A DNA stretch of 64,000 nucleotides from Prevotella sp. (GCA_017449675.1 JAFTFG010000027.1:1-64000), one strand, 5' to 3'; positions 8,343 through 18,358 are shown, counted from the first letter of the stretch. The notes: generated by a model from the sequence alone, not told the origin. Made by a program: numbers and translations.

Positions 8343-10253
8343 ATGAGGAATGAGGAGTTTTCTCATTTATTAAAGCAGTACTGGGGCTACGATGATTTCC
8401 GTGGTATCCAACGGGAGATCATCGAGTCGATAGGCAGTGGTCATGACACACTGGGACTGATGCCGACAGGTGGCGGTAAGTCCATCACCTTTCAGGTACC
8501 TGCCCTTGCTATGGAGGGGGTATGTATCGTAATCACGCCTTTGATAGCCTTGATGAAAGACCAGGTGCACCACCTGCGGCAACGGGGCATTCTGGCAGAG
8601 GCTATCTATAGCGGTCTACAACGGGATAGTATTCTCAGAATACTGGAAAACTGTATCCTGGGAAGTACGAAACTCCTTTATGTCTCACCGGAGCGACTGG
8701 GCAGTGAACTGTTCCAGACGAAACTTCGTCACATGCGAGTGAGTTTCATCACCGTTGACGAGGCACACTGTATCTCGCAGTGGGGCTATGACTTCCGTCC
8801 TTCCTATCTCCAGATTGCGGACATCCGCCGTATCTGTCCCGATGTCCCCATCCTTGCCCTCACAGCCACAGCGACACCCAAAGTCGTGGAGGATATCTGT
8901 GATAAGTTGAGCCAACAGCCAATAGCAAACAGTCAACAGCCTTTCCACATCTTCCGCATGTCATTCGAGCGGAAGAACCTCACCTACCAAGTGTTGCATG
9001 CGATGGACAAGCGAACGGAACTGATCCGTATGCTAGATGGTGAGAAAGGAAGTGCCATCGTCTATGTACGTAGTCGTCGCCATGCCCGGGAGGTAGCAGA
9101 GTTATTGACAGAAGCAGGTCTGAGTGCTACCTTCTATCATGCAGGACTGGACCATGCTGAGAAAGACAAGCGACAACGTGACTGGCAGCACGACCGGGTG
9201 CGTATCATGGTGGCCACCAATGCCTTTGGCATGGGTATCGACAAACCAGACGTGCGTATTGTTGCCCACTATGACTGTCCAGACTCTATCGAGGCGTACT
9301 TCCAGGAGGCTGGTCGGGCGGGGCGTGACGGACAACCTTCACGCGCGATCCTATTATATAATGCTGCTGACGAGCCGAAACTGAACAAGCGCATCAGCGA
9401 CACCTTCCCAGAGAAAGACTATATCCGCAAGGTGTACGACCATCTTGCCTACTATTACCAGATAGCCACTGGCGACGGCTATGGGGTATCTCGTGAGTTC
9501 AGTATTGACGATTTCTGCAGAAAGTTCAACCACTTCCCCATCCGAGTACACTCCGCCCTACAGATTCTGCAACGTGCCGGGTATATCGAATACACGGAGG
9601 AACAGGACAACCAGGCTCGTGTAAAGTTCCTGGTGGGCCGTGACGACCTGTATCGCCTACGTGGTGACTCTCCCGACGAGGAGCGGGTCATTATTGCCCT
9701 GCTCCGCAACTATGGAGGATTGTTTGCCGACTACGGCTTCATCGACGAGAGTCTGATAGCCCAGCAATGTGAGATGAAGCCTAACGATGTCTACCAAACT
9801 TTAAGACTGCTTTCTATCAAGCATGTGATAGATTTCATTCCTCGCAAACAAGTACCGTATATCCGTTATATGCAGCGACGGGAGGATGGTGAGCATATCC
9901 GTCTGCCCCGTGAGATTTATGAAGACCGTCTTCAACAGTACCGCCAACGCATCGAGGCTTTGCTCCACTATGCGAAGAACGATGGCAAGTGCCGCAGTCG
10001 CCAGTTATTGGAGTACTTTGGTGAGAAAGGCACCAAGGACTGTGGACAGTGTGATGTCTGCCTGTCCAACCATCCTCACGACAGCAAGCAGGCACAACAA
10101 CAGATCCTCACCTTATTATCTGACCATAAGCGCCACCATGTCACAGAACTCCTACGCCTGCAACTCCCTCATGAGGAAATAGACACTGCCCTCACCTACC
10201 TTCTACAAGAGGAGTATATCATGCAGCAGGACGGCTTTATCTTGCTAGGATAA
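8343..10253 (+). CDS. recQ: ATP-dependent DNA helicase RecQ
   Basis: A 636-residue 3'-5' superfamily 2 helicase. It has Walker A PTGGGKS (about residues 40-46), Walker B/DEAH in VDEAHCISQWGYDFRP, motif III LTATATP, and motif VI QEAGRAGRDGQPS. The RecQ-Ct zinc site uses the cysteines of CRSRQLLEYFGE and CGQCDVC, and a winged-helix domain follows. The protein ends soon after that, so the HRDC domain found in many RecQs is missing. Residues about 190-201 (SQQPIANSQQP) are encoded by five in-phase heptamers at 8911-8945, an insertion between the two helicase lobes. Confidence 0.96.
   Translation: MRNEEFSHLLKQYWGYDDFRGIQREIIESIGSGHDTLGLMPTGGGKSITFQVPALAMEGVCIVITPLIALMKDQVHHLRQRGILAEAIYSGLQRDSILRILENCILGSTKLLYVSPERLGSELFQTKLRHMRVSFITVDEAHCISQWGYDFRPSYLQIADIRRICPDVPILALTATATPKVVEDICDKLSQQPIANSQQPFHIFRMSFERKNLTYQVLHAMDKRTELIRMLDGEKGSAIVYVRSRRHAREVAELLTEAGLSATFYHAGLDHAEKDKRQRDWQHDRVRIMVATNAFGMGIDKPDVRIVAHYDCPDSIEAYFQEAGRAGRDGQPSRAILLYNAADEPKLNKRISDTFPEKDYIRKVYDHLAYYYQIATGDGYGVSREFSIDDFCRKFNHFPIRVHSALQILQRAGYIEYTEEQDNQARVKFLVGRDDLYRLRGDSPDEERVIIALLRNYGGLFADYGFIDESLIAQQCEMKPNDVYQTLRLLSIKHVIDFIPRKQVPYIRYMQRREDGEHIRLPREIYEDRLQQYRQRIEALLHYAKNDGKCRSRQLLEYFGEKGTKDCGQCDVCLSNHPHDSKQAQQQILTLLSDHKRHHVTELLRLQLPHEEIDTALTYLLQEEYIMQQDGFILLG
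8911..8945 (+). repeat. Five heptamers inside recQ
   Basis: Units are AGCCAAC, AGCCAAT, AGCAAAC, AGTCAAC and AGCCTTT. The same unit family fills the intergenic gap at 38668-38718. Confidence 0.85.
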
Positions 10254-10276
10254 CTCATTCATTTACTTAAGAAAAA

Positions 10277-10306
10277 TCCTCTCAGACAAATAGATGTCTA
10301 AGAGGA
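10277..10306. terminator. Bidirectional terminator between recQ and ilvC
   Basis: TCCTCT(C)AGAC paired with GTCT(A)AGAGGA around a 10-nt loop. The flanks are A-rich on the left and T-rich on the right, so it can serve both converging genes. Confidence 0.8.
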
Positions 10307-10330
10307 CTTTGTTATTTTAATCTTTCGGAA

Positions 10331-11380
10331 TTAGTCTTCCTGATATTCTGGACGCAACTTACGGACGGTCTCACCGGCACGCCACATCTCCTGGTTGCGC
10401 ATAGCCTCCAGTTCCTTCTCCAGACCGGCACGATAGTCGGGCTTAGAGTTAGCGTCAATAGTGATCTGAGCCTCATTACCAGTCTTCACTGAGTAATACA
10501 GCCACTCCATCACAGGCTTGATAGCGTCGTGGAAACGAGGAGCCCAGTCGAGGGCACCACGCTGAGCGGTGGTAGAACAGTTAGCATACATCCAGTCCAT
10601 ACCCTTAGCACCGAACAACGGACCAAGGCTCTGGGTCAACTCCTCAACGGTCTCGTTGAAAGCCTCAGAGGGAGAGTGACCGTTCTCACGGAGCACCTCA
10701 TACTGGGCGAGCAGCAAGCCCTGGATAGCACCCATCAGTGAACCACGCTCACCAGTCAGGTCAGAGGTAGCCTCACGCTGGAAGGTTGTCTCGAACATAT
10801 AACCGGCACCGATACCGATACCGAAGGCAAGTGTCTTTTCCTTAGCCTTACCAGAAGCATCCTGATAAACAGCATAAGAGCAGTTCAGACCACGACCCTC
10901 ACAGAACATCGTGCGGAGAGAGGTACCAGAACCCTTAGGAGCCACCATGATCACGTCTACATCCTTTGGAGGAACAACACCCGTGCGGTCGCTCCAGTTG
11001 ATAGCGAAGCCATGACTGTAGTACAGAGTCTTACCAGGCTTCAGATATTGCTTAACGGTAGGCCACTGCTGAATCTGACCAGCATCAGAGAGCAGCATGC
11101 AGAGGATAGTACCCTTCTCAGCAGCCTCCTCGATAGAGAACAAAGTCTTACCAGGAACCCATCCGTCAGCAACAGCCTTGTCGTAGGTCTTACCCTGACG
11201 CTGTCCGACGATGACATTAAAGCCATTGTCGCGCAGGTTACAAGCCTGACCAGGACCCTGTACACCGTAGCCGATGACTGCGATAACCTCATCCTTCAAT
11301 ACCTCACGTGCTTTCTCCAAAGAGAACTCTTTGCTGGTGACAACAGTCTCGATAACGCCACCAAAATTCATTTCTGCCAT
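10331..11380 (-). CDS. ilvC: Ketol-acid reductoisomerase
   Basis: A 349-residue enzyme of valine and isoleucine synthesis: it isomerises and reduces 2-acetolactate or 2-aceto-2-hydroxybutyrate with NAD(P)H and Mg2+. The nucleotide-binding loop is VIGYGVQGPGQACNLRDNG (about residues 35-53), and the C-terminal knotted helical domain has QREATSDLTGERGSL and the metal-binding SPSEAFNETVEE. I chose the ATG giving MAEMNFGG, the usual start in the group, instead of an in-frame GTG at 11467 inside the leader. It is the last gene of the ilv cluster but has its own promoter and a structured leader. Confidence 0.95.
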   Translation of the reverse strand: MAEMNFGGVIETVVTSKEFSLEKAREVLKDEVIAVIGYGVQGPGQACNLRDNGFNVIVGQRQGKTYDKAVADGWVPGKTLFSIEEAAEKGTILCMLLSDAGQIQQWPTVKQYLKPGKTLYYSHGFAINWSDRTGVVPPKDVDVIMVAPKGSGTSLRTMFCEGRGLNCSYAVYQDASGKAKEKTLAFGIGIGAGYMFETTFQREATSDLTGERGSLMGAIQGLLLAQYEVLRENGHSPSEAFNETVEELTQSLGPLFGAKGMDWMYANCSTTAQRGALDWAPRFHDAIKPVMEWLYYSVKTGNEAQITIDANSKPDYRAGLEKELEAMRNQEMWRAGETVRKLRPEYQED

Positions 11381-11547
11381 AATTGCAAATGTTGTTTTAA
11401 ATGTTATACTTATCCTTTGCGTACTATGCCAGCCCTGCACGAGAACCGGACGCTTGGTGTTCACCACCGCCTTCTTATTAGTCCGCCTCCTACCCTACAC
11501 GAGGGTACGACTAAGGGGTTCACTAAAATTTATTGGCTGCAAAGTTA
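11381..11547 (-). promoter_or_regulatory. ilvC promoter and structured 5' leader
   Basis: The minus-strand -7 box TAACTTTG at 11540-11547 predicts a leader of about 155 nt. The leader holds two tandem stem-loops with nearly the same loop: TACCCT-CGTGT-AGGGTA, enclosed by TTAGTC/GACTAA, and CCGGTTCT-CGTGC-AGGGCTGG, which needs three G-U pairs. No T-tract follows either one, so there is no obvious terminator. I recognise no known riboswitch. Confidence 0.5.
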
Positions 11548-11631
11548 CAAATAAGCGAATAAACTACACGATTTTAAATGTTAATCTATTTAAAATCTTC
11601 AGAATTCAAATTTATTTTTAAAGATGACTCA

Positions 11632-12411
11632 TCATTTCTTCGTCAATTGCCAGGCAACTCCCAATGCCAGATCCCAAAAACGTTTGGGATATTTCAGACT
11701 CATATCCGAGGTGACTCCCAGTTCCACACGAGGATGGACCTGATAAGAAAGACAGACAGAAGTCCAAGGTTGCCATCTGTCCTCGGCATCATCCCCATAG
11801 TAATAGTTGCTTTGCTCCACGGAGAATGTCAGCCTATCAGATAGTAAGAAATTAAAGTTTGCTCCCCAGAAGGTCGTGGGACGGCTATTGTCATCCCATA
11901 TCATTGTTCCCGTATAGGACACGTCACACCATGACGCAAGTCGGTTGTAGAAAATCAAATCCCATTGACAACCGAAATGCTCAGGCAGGAAATCAGCATT
12001 CTTACCTCCGGGAACAAACAGCCATCCTCTCAGTGAGATGGCGGGAGCAGCCTTCCAACCCTCGAAGAGACGAGTCTTGAAACCGACAGCCAAATTAGAG
12101 AAACCACTCTCATGCTCATGGTCTATCGTGGAATATAGCCAGGAGCCCTGCATACATAGTTCCACAGCATTGCTGATACCATAGCGCAGGACAGAATAGT
12201 TGACAGTCCATGTATCAGACTTCAAACCATACATAGACGAATGCTCATAGGCGACATAGGTCTCCCACTGTAAACGTCCCTTGGGGAGAATATCTACAGT
12301 CGTCACGCTACCAAACAGATCGGAGGTGAAATCAGCCGTCTCTTCCTGAGCCATCAGACAAACAGGTATCAGGGCAATCATTAAAAATAATTGTCGTAAT
12401 CCTCGCATCAC
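11632..12411 (-). CDS. Predicted outer-membrane beta-barrel protein in the ilv cluster
   Basis: A 259-residue protein with a signal peptide (MMRGLRQLFLMIALIPVCLMAQ) and many alternating aromatic beta-strands (for example RLQWETYVAYEH, RLTFSVEQSNYYYG, ELGVTSDMSL) ending in VAWQLTKK, as expected for a small outer-membrane barrel. It resembles the broad PF13557-like group of putative porins, but I cannot assign a substrate. It follows the thioesterase by 28 bp and precedes the ilvC promoter, so it is probably cotranscribed with the ilv genes. Its role there is unknown. Confidence 0.75.
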   Translation of the reverse strand: MMRGLRQLFLMIALIPVCLMAQEETADFTSDLFGSVTTVDILPKGRLQWETYVAYEHSSMYGLKSDTWTVNYSVLRYGISNAVELCMQGSWLYSTIDHEHESGFSNLAVGFKTRLFEGWKAAPAISLRGWLFVPGGKNADFLPEHFGCQWDLIFYNRLASWCDVSYTGTMIWDDNSRPTTFWGANFNFLLSDRLTFSVEQSNYYYGDDAEDRWQPWTSVCLSYQVHPRVELGVTSDMSLKYPKRFWDLALGVAWQLTKK

Positions 12412-12439
12412 AACAGAATGTCAGTATTTGTTTAGTATC

Positions 12440-13204
12440 TTAAATAAAAAGTATTTTGCTACGACAGCATTCTGTGCCATCTGTGCGGACAATGCGGACA
12501 CAATAAGAGGTCTGGGGTATGAGGTCCGGAGTATGAGCCTCTTCTTTCTCCAGATAGAAACTCAGTTTGTCACCGGCATGTGCCTCAGCGACATAGGCGA
12601 TCTCGAAGCGCTTGATACGGTGAGTACGGTACCAGTCAAGGTCCCACAGGTCGAGCACATGCTCGATATACTTCACGGAATTGATATGTCCGTTGATGTC
12701 CACATCATTATAATAGGTATCAATGGTGCGCACCAGTTCGGCATCATCCGACATCTTCACTCGCCCACCCTTGTCGATGGGACATTCCTTGTCTTTGACT
12801 ATCCAGTTGTCGATGGCCCCATTGTCAATAGCGTAGATATCCGTCGGCTGACGACTCTCCGTGTCTATCATCGCCCAGATGCTTCGACCATAGCCAAATA
12901 CTTTGCCTGCCTCATCGACAACAGCGAAGTTACGGGAGGTGAAATAACGCATGGCACTCTCCACCCATGTCTCCACATTAAACTTGGTATACATCGTGGG
13001 CATCTCGTCCATCTCGATCGCAAGACGGGACAACACCCATGAACGCCGGATACTCATGAGATATTTCATGCCGAAGCCACGATCGGTGGAATGGAAGTCG
13101 GCGGCATTGAGCATGTGATTACCCAAATGCCCCATAAAGAGTCTGCCACTGAAGTCACAGTGGAACGGCTCCGCCATGAAAGGATAGCATCCTACCTTAT
13201 CCAT
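12440..13204 (-). CDS. Acyl-ACP thioesterase
   Basis: A 254-residue double hot-dog thioesterase of the FatA/FatB-like family (PF01643), which releases fatty acids from acyl carrier protein. The N-terminal hot dog has FSGRLFMGHLGNHMLNAAD, and the second half contains DVDINGHINSVKYIEHVLD, the segment carrying the conserved Asn/His catalytic region. It sits between ilvN and ilvC. Since branched-chain acyl groups derive from this pathway, a link to branched fatty acids is plausible but inferred. The upstream gap is a heptamer repeat. Confidence 0.85.
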   Translation of the reverse strand: MDKVGCYPFMAEPFHCDFSGRLFMGHLGNHMLNAADFHSTDRGFGMKYLMSIRRSWVLSRLAIEMDEMPTMYTKFNVETWVESAMRYFTSRNFAVVDEAGKVFGYGRSIWAMIDTESRQPTDIYAIDNGAIDNWIVKDKECPIDKGGRVKMSDDAELVRTIDTYYNDVDINGHINSVKYIEHVLDLWDLDWYRTHRIKRFEIAYVAEAHAGDKLSFYLEKEEAHTPDLIPQTSYCVRIVRTDGTECCRSKILFI

Positions 13205-13231
13205 TAAACATTAAATATTAAACGTTAAATG
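13205..13231 (-). repeat. Degenerate heptamer repeat, thioesterase/ilvN junction
   Basis: Plus-strand units ATTAAAC, ATTAAAT, ATTAAAC and GTTAAAT run in phase through most of the gap. Confidence 0.75.
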
Positions 13232-13774
13232 TCAGCCTTGTTTTTCGCGTTCGTCAAGAAAAGCACTCACCTGCTCCTGCATACCACGGGTAACGGCGAT
13301 ACGTCCACTACGGGTATACTGCAAGACGCAACCAAACTCATCCAGAGCACGGTAAAGGGAGATGATATCCTCCGTACGTCCACTCTTCATCACGATGATA
13401 TAGGTAGGATTGACCTCCGTGATCTTCGCATCATGGCGACGGACGGTACGGGATATCTCCGGGTTCTGCATCACCAGGTCGGTCTGCAACTTATACAGTC
13501 CTGCCTCACGGATAAACAACTGATCATCGGTAAAGTAGTTGGCCTTGATGACATCCACCTTCTTCTCGATCTGTTTGGTGATCTTCTGTATCTGGTCCTC
13601 GTCGCTCCATGCAGTGATGGTGTACTTATGCACACCCTCAATACTCGATGCCGACACGTTCAGGCTCTCGATATTCACCTGACGACGAGTGAACACGGCT
13701 GTCACCTGATTCAGAATACCCGCAATATTCTCGGAGTATACCAACAACGTATATAGTTTCTTCTTATCTTCCAT
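13232..13774 (-). CDS. ilvN: Acetolactate synthase small (regulatory) subunit
   Basis: A 180-residue regulatory subunit. The N-terminal ACT domain (YTLLVYSENIAGILNQVTAVFTRRQVNIESLNV, about residues 8-40) binds valine for feedback inhibition, and a C-terminal ALS_ss domain follows (about 85-165). It activates the catalytic subunit encoded directly upstream, 36 bp away across an octamer repeat. The length matches the family. Confidence 0.95.
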   Translation of the reverse strand: MEDKKKLYTLLVYSENIAGILNQVTAVFTRRQVNIESLNVSASSIEGVHKYTITAWSDEDQIQKITKQIEKKVDVIKANYFTDDQLFIREAGLYKLQTDLVMQNPEISRTVRRHDAKITEVNPTYIIVMKSGRTEDIISLYRALDEFGCVLQYTRSGRIAVTRGMQEQVSAFLDEREKQG

Positions 13775-13775
13775 C

Positions 13776-13809
13776 CTTTACTTTTTTACCTTTTTACTTC
13801 TTTACCTTT
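13776..13809 (-). repeat. Degenerate octamer repeat, ilvN/ilvB junction
   Basis: The plus strand repeats TTTACYTT-like 8-mers four times. Together with the heptamer gaps it belongs to a family of short junction repeats. Confidence 0.7.
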
Positions 13810-13810
13810 C

Positions 13811-15517
13811 CTACACCTCCAGCATCATATCATTCACATTCATTCCCGGAGGAGTCATCGGCAACACGTTGTCTTCCTCCTTAATCGCACACTCCAGGAT
13901 ATACGGACCCTTCGTCGTCAGCATCTTGTCGATGGCGACAGCAAGGTCCTTGCGGTCTGTCACTGCCTCATAGGCGATACCATAACCCTTGGCAATCTGC
14001 TCATAGCAGGGGTTCATCATCTTGGTGAATGACTTACGACGCATCCAGAACATATCCTGCCACTGGCGCACATTACCCAAGTAATTGTTGTTCAGCAGAA
14101 TCATCTTCACAGGCGACTGCTGCTCCATGATGGTACCCAACTCCTGGATATTCATCTGGAAACCTCCATCACCCATAAAGCAGACTACCGTACGGTCGGT
14201 GGCAAAGGTGGCACCAATAGCGGCAGGCATACCATAACCCATCGTACCCAGACCACCACTCGTACAGATACTACGCTTCTCGGGATACTTGAAGTAACGG
14301 GTTGCAAACAACTGATTCTGACCGACATCCGTCACAAGGACAGTCCCCTTTGGAGCCTGCTCAGCAACGGCATTCACCACCTCACCCATCAGCAGTGGTC
14401 CCTGCTTGGGATGGATGGCAGGCTCGATGACTTTCTCACGCTCCTTCTCGTCCAATGCCTTGAACGACTCACGCCATTCCTGATGGCTATTCTTATTCAA
14501 CAGTGCCGTGATGGCTGGCAACGACTCCTTACAGTCGGCAACCACGGCGACATCCGTCTTCACGTTCTTATCTATCTCACTACGGTCGATGTCCAGATGA
14601 ATCACCTTCGCCTGCTTGGCATAGGTCTTCAGATTACCTGTCACACGATCACTGAAACGCATTCCAATAGCGATCAGGACATCACACTCCTGCTCTTTCA
14701 GATTGACGGCATAGTTGCCATGCATGCCCAGCATCCCCACGTTCAGCGGATGGTCGGAGGGCAGTGCGCTCAGTCCCAGCATCGTACGACCGGCAGGGAT
14801 ATCCGCTTTCTCCAAGAACGCCTTCAACTCCTCCTGGGCATTACCCAGTTCTACGCCCTGTCCCACCAAAGCAAGCGGACGCTTGGCATTGTTGATCAGT
14901 TCGGCGGCCTCACGGATCGTCTCCTCTTTCAGTTTCGGATAGGCGACATAGGAACGGACGAAATCCACTTTCTTAGGCTCCCACTCCACCTCCTCGACTT
15001 GTGCGTTACGAGGGAAGTCGAGCACCACAGGACCAGGACGACCGCTACGTGCGATATAGAAGGCACGGCTGACCGCCCATGCGATGTCCTCGGCATGACG
15101 TATCTGATAACTCCATTTGGAGATTGGTTGCGCCACACCCACGAGGTCTACTTCCTGAAAGGCATCGGTACCCAAAGCACCAATAGCCACCTGTCCGGCG
15201 ATAACCACCATGGGGGTGGAGTCCATCATAGCATCGGCGACACCCGTCAGGGTGTTCGTGGCACCAGGTCCACTGGTCACCAAGGCGACACCCACCTCAC
15301 CACTGACTCGCGCATAGCCCTCAGCGGCATGTGTGGCACCCTGTTCGTGACGCACCAGTATGTGGTCAAAACATTTCTTCTCTCCTCGTGTGTAGTCAAA
15401 AAGGGCATCATAAACGGGCATGATGGCACCACCAGGGTAACCGAAGATGGTCTTCACCCCTTCTGCCTGCAACGCCCGCATCAGCGCCTTCGCTCCTGTA
15501 ATCTTATCTCTTAACAT
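13811..15517 (-). CDS. ilvB: Acetolactate synthase large (catalytic) subunit
   Basis: A 568-residue thiamine-diphosphate enzyme that condenses two pyruvates to 2-acetolactate, or pyruvate with 2-oxobutyrate. The catalytic Glu is in LVRHEQGATHAAEGYAR (about residue 55). The FAD/central domain is near 190-330, and the ThDP-binding motif GDGGFQMNIQELGT with the downstream NNNYLGNV lies near 440-475. Complete and of normal length. Confidence 0.96.
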   Translation of the reverse strand: MLRDKITGAKALMRALQAEGVKTIFGYPGGAIMPVYDALFDYTRGEKKCFDHILVRHEQGATHAAEGYARVSGEVGVALVTSGPGATNTLTGVADAMMDSTPMVVIAGQVAIGALGTDAFQEVDLVGVAQPISKWSYQIRHAEDIAWAVSRAFYIARSGRPGPVVLDFPRNAQVEEVEWEPKKVDFVRSYVAYPKLKEETIREAAELINNAKRPLALVGQGVELGNAQEELKAFLEKADIPAGRTMLGLSALPSDHPLNVGMLGMHGNYAVNLKEQECDVLIAIGMRFSDRVTGNLKTYAKQAKVIHLDIDRSEIDKNVKTDVAVVADCKESLPAITALLNKNSHQEWRESFKALDEKEREKVIEPAIHPKQGPLLMGEVVNAVAEQAPKGTVLVTDVGQNQLFATRYFKYPEKRSICTSGGLGTMGYGMPAAIGATFATDRTVVCFMGDGGFQMNIQELGTIMEQQSPVKMILLNNNYLGNVRQWQDMFWMRRKSFTKMMNPCYEQIAKGYGIAYEAVTDRKDLAVAIDKMLTTKGPYILECAIKEEDNVLPMTPPGMNVNDMMLEV

Positions 15518-15592
15518 ACATAATACCTGTTTGAGACATAGTAACAGATTAACGTCTTTTATTTTGTTATTATGTTAATATGTCTTTATTTA

Positions 15593-17404
15593 TTATTCTG
15601 TCAATATCCTCACGCCTCCCTTGTCGGCACTTGACACGCTCTGGGCATAGGCACGCAGTGCCTTGCTGACGGTGCGGTTGCGCTTCAGCGGTTGCTGTGG
15701 GCGCGCTGCCAGTTCCTCGTCAGAGAGTTTCACGTTAATCTGACGGTTGGGAATATCTATCACGATGATGTCACCGTCCTTGATCTTTCCGATATTACCA
15801 CCTGCGGCAGCCTCCGGGGAGATATGTCCGATAGAGAGTCCACTGGTACCGCCCGAGAAACGACCGTCGGTAATCAGGGCGCACTCCTTACCCATGTGCA
15901 TACTCTTGATATAAGAGGTGGGATACAGCATCTCCTGCATACCAGGACCACCCTTCGGACCCTCGTGGGTGATCACCACGCAGTCGCCTTTCTTCACCTT
16001 GCCGCCGAGGATTCCCTCGCAGGCATCCTCCTGGGAGTCGAAGCATACGGCAGGACCCTCGAAGTGCCACAGTGCCTCATCAACACCAGCCGTCTTCACG
16101 ACACAGCCGTCTTGGGCGATGTTTCCAAAGAGCACGGCTAAGCCGCCGTCCTTCGTATAGGCATGTTGCAGGTCACGGATACAACCGTTGGCACGGTCGG
16201 TGTCAAGGGTGCCCCACTCCTCGCTCTGACTTCCCATCTTGGTAGAGAAGCGGTTGCCGGGAGCACTCTGGTAGATACGGTTAGCATCATAGTCGACACG
16301 TCCGTCCGTGATACAATACTTATCCATTGCCTCACCTATCGTCATACCGTCTACACGGGGTGCCGACTTATCGATCAGTCCTCCCTTGGAGAGTTCGTAC
16401 ATGATACCAAGGATACCACCTGCACGACCACATTCCTGTACACTGTATTTCTGGGTATTTGGGGCCAACTTACACAGACAAGGGGTCTTGCGACTCAATG
16501 CGTCGATATCATTAATGGTAAACTCCGCACCAGCCTCCTGAGCCACAGCAAGCAGATGGAGCACCGTATTCGTACTACCACCCATGGCGATATCCAAGGT
16601 CATGGCATTGAGGAAGGCAGAACGGGTAGCGATGTTACGAGGCAGTACGCTCTCATCACCATCCTGATAATAGGCAAAGGCGTTCTTCACAACCTGACGA
16701 GCAGCCTGCTTGAAGAGTTCGATACGATTGGTATGCGTAGCGAGGATCGTACCATTACCAGGCAGGGAGAGACCGATAGCCTCCGTCAGCGAGTTCATCG
16801 AGTTAGCGGTAAACATACCCGAGCAACTGCCACAGCCAGGACAGGCACATGTCTCTATCTGCTGCATCTCCTCGTCAGTTACTGAAGGGTCGGCACCCTT
16901 AATCATCGCCGTAATCAGGTCGGCATTCTCGCCACGCCACTTACCAGCCTCCATCGGTCCGCCAGAACAGAATACCGTAGGGATGTTCAGGCGCATGGAT
17001 GCCATCAGCATACCTGGTGTCACCTTGTCACAGTTGGAGATACAGATCATAGCGTCTGCCTTATGGGCATTCACCATATACTCCACCGAGTCTGCGATGA
17101 TGTCACGTGAGGGCAAAGAATACAGCATACCGTCATGTCCCATGGCGATACCGTCGTCGATGGCGATGGTATTGAACTCTGCGGCATAACAGCCCATCTT
17201 CTCGATTTCCTCACGAACAATCTGTCCTATCTCATGCAGATGCGTATGACCAGGCACAAACTGGGTGAACGAGTTGACGATGGCAATAATCGGCTTGCCA
17301 AACTGCTCCTGCTTCATACCCGTGGCGACCCAGAGCGCACGCGCTCCCGCCATTCTTCTACCTTCTGTGCATACCGCACTGCGTAATGGATTCTTGTATT
17401 GCAT
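15593..17404 (-). CDS. ilvD: Dihydroxy-acid dehydratase
   Basis: A 603-residue Fe-S dehydratase that makes the 2-keto acids of valine and isoleucine. Cluster and metal ligands are seen in [14 protein letters not shown] and [17 protein letters not shown], and [25 protein letters not shown] is the C-terminal family signature. It is the first gene of the ilv operon. The leader from the promoter at 17439-17446 is only about 30 nt, with no room for an attenuator. Confidence 0.96.
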   Translation of the reverse strand: MQYKNPLRSAVCTEGRRMAGARALWVATGMKQEQFGKPIIAIVNSFTQFVPGHTHLHEIGQIVREEIEKMGCYAAEFNTIAIDDGIAMGHDGMLYSLPSRDIIADSVEYMVNAHKADAMICISNCDKVTPGMLMASMRLNIPTVFCSGGPMEAGKWRGENADLITAMIKGADPSVTDEEMQQIETCACPGCGSCSGMFTANSMNSLTEAIGLSLPGNGTILATHTNRIELFKQAARQVVKNAFAYYQDGDESVLPRNIATRSAFLNAMTLDIAMGGSTNTVLHLLAVAQEAGAEFTINDIDALSRKTPCLCKLAPNTQKYSVQECGRAGGILGIMYELSKGGLIDKSAPRVDGMTIGEAMDKYCITDGRVDYDANRIYQSAPGNRFSTKMGSQSEEWGTLDTDRANGCIRDLQHAYTKDGGLAVLFGNIAQDGCVVKTAGVDEALWHFEGPAVCFDSQEDACEGILGGKVKKGDCVVITHEGPKGGPGMQEMLYPTSYIKSMHMGKECALITDGRFSGGTSGLSIGHISPEAAAGGNIGKIKDGDIIVIDIPNRQINVKLSDEELAARPQQPLKRNRTVSKALRAYAQSVSSADKGGVRILTE

Positions 17405-17438
17405 ATCTGTTTAGTTACTTTTTACCTATAATAGGCTG

Positions 17439-17446
17439 CAAAATTA
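17439..17446 (-). promoter_or_regulatory. Promoter of the ilv operon
   Basis: TAATTTTG with GTTG 20 nt upstream on the minus strand. Predicted start about 17434. Confidence 0.65.
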
Positions 17447-17492
17447 CGCATTTTATCGCTAAATGCCAACAAAAAAGCAGATATTTTTAGAT

Positions 17493-17508
17493 AGAAGCGT
17501 TCAAACTG
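17493..17508. repeat. 16-bp direct repeat, left of the DUF4143 pseudogene
   Basis: AGAAGCGTTCAAACTG, repeated exactly at 18459-18474. The copies bracket the decayed ATPase gene. Confidence 0.75.
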
Positions 17509-17569
17509 ACTAAATACCTCCCTCAAGTTTACTCAAAAGGGGGGGAACAACGAAATAATTTATGATTTA

Positions 17570-17601
17570 TTTGCTTAATTCAGAAAAACGCAATATCTTT
17601 G
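17570..17601 (+). promoter_or_regulatory. Intact promoter in front of the DUF4143 pseudogene
   Basis: TTTG (17570-17573), 20 nt, TATCTTTG (17594-17601). The promoter survived although the N-terminal half of the gene is gone. Confidence 0.6.
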
Positions 17602-17696
17602 CACTGCAAAAAAGGTCGAACGGTTCGACATGATTTGCACCAATAAGAAAGAAGCCATGGTTATCAATATACTTCATTCTATGACATTCTGTATGA

Positions 17697-18358
17697 CTTG
17701 ATGTCAAGGAAATTAGGGTTTATCCACTTTCCTTTGCTGAATACTATTCTGCTGCAGGCTTAGAAAAGCCTGATGCTCTGGAGGAGTACCTAATGTATGG
17801 TGGAATGCCATTGGCTGTCACTGAGAAAGATGAGTCTGAGAAGCGGAAGTTTCTGGTAGGCCTGCACAGGAATGTATATATCAAGGACATCGTGGAACGC
17901 TATCATTTGAAAGATGACGAAGTGCTGGACGCATTAATAGACTCGCTGTATTCTGCTGTTGGCTCACTGACCAATCCCCATAATCTTGCAAATGCCGCAG
18001 GTACGCAGATGAAGCGCAGCACCTCAGACCACACCATCAAGAACTATCTTGACTATCTGGAGGATGCCTACCTGTTTGTCAGCACCAAGCGATACGATAT
18101 AAAGGGGAAACGGTATTTTGAGAATACGCAGAAGTATTATGCCATGGACTTAGGACTGAGGAATGCAAAACTGAACTTCCGCCAGCAGGAGAAGTCCCAT
18201 TTGATGGGCAAGAAACGTTCTCACTGAAGAACTCTGGCGATTTTTTCCGCAAGATTGTCATTGTAGACGACAACACAAAACTTTGGACAGACGAGAACGG
18301 CATTATATATATTGGAGTTCTACCATTCCTGTTGGAAGAATCGGGACTTGGCTTTTAA
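17697..18358 (+). pseudogene. Decayed AAA_14/DUF4143 ATPase
   Basis: The C-terminal part of a DUF4143-family ATPase: EIRVYPLSFAEYYSAAG, then EEYLMYGGMPLAV, then a helical DUF4143 region ending LGLRNAKLNFRQQE, all in one frame to 18227. The remaining tail (FSLKNSGDFFRKIVIVDDN through WTDENGIIYIGVLPFLLEE) continues in another frame up to 18358. The N-terminal P-loop domain is missing, with a stop just upstream at 17694. The junction near 18195 combines a frameshift with a deletion that I estimate at 60-80 residues. At least two separate lesions make it non-functional. An intact but distant relative is at 61851-63020. Confidence 0.85.

Noticed and set aside
11381..11547. Branched-chain amino acid attenuator in the ilvC leader
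   Set aside because: No terminator with a T-tract lies between the hairpins and the ATG, and the candidate leader frame starts with GTG and is poor in regulatory codon runs.
14411..15514. 367-codon open frame antisense to ilvB (and similar long frames antisense to ilvD, ompA and the P-type ATPase)
   Set aside because: They mirror highly biased host genes in the opposite frame, have no recognisable domains and no promoter or start context of their own.
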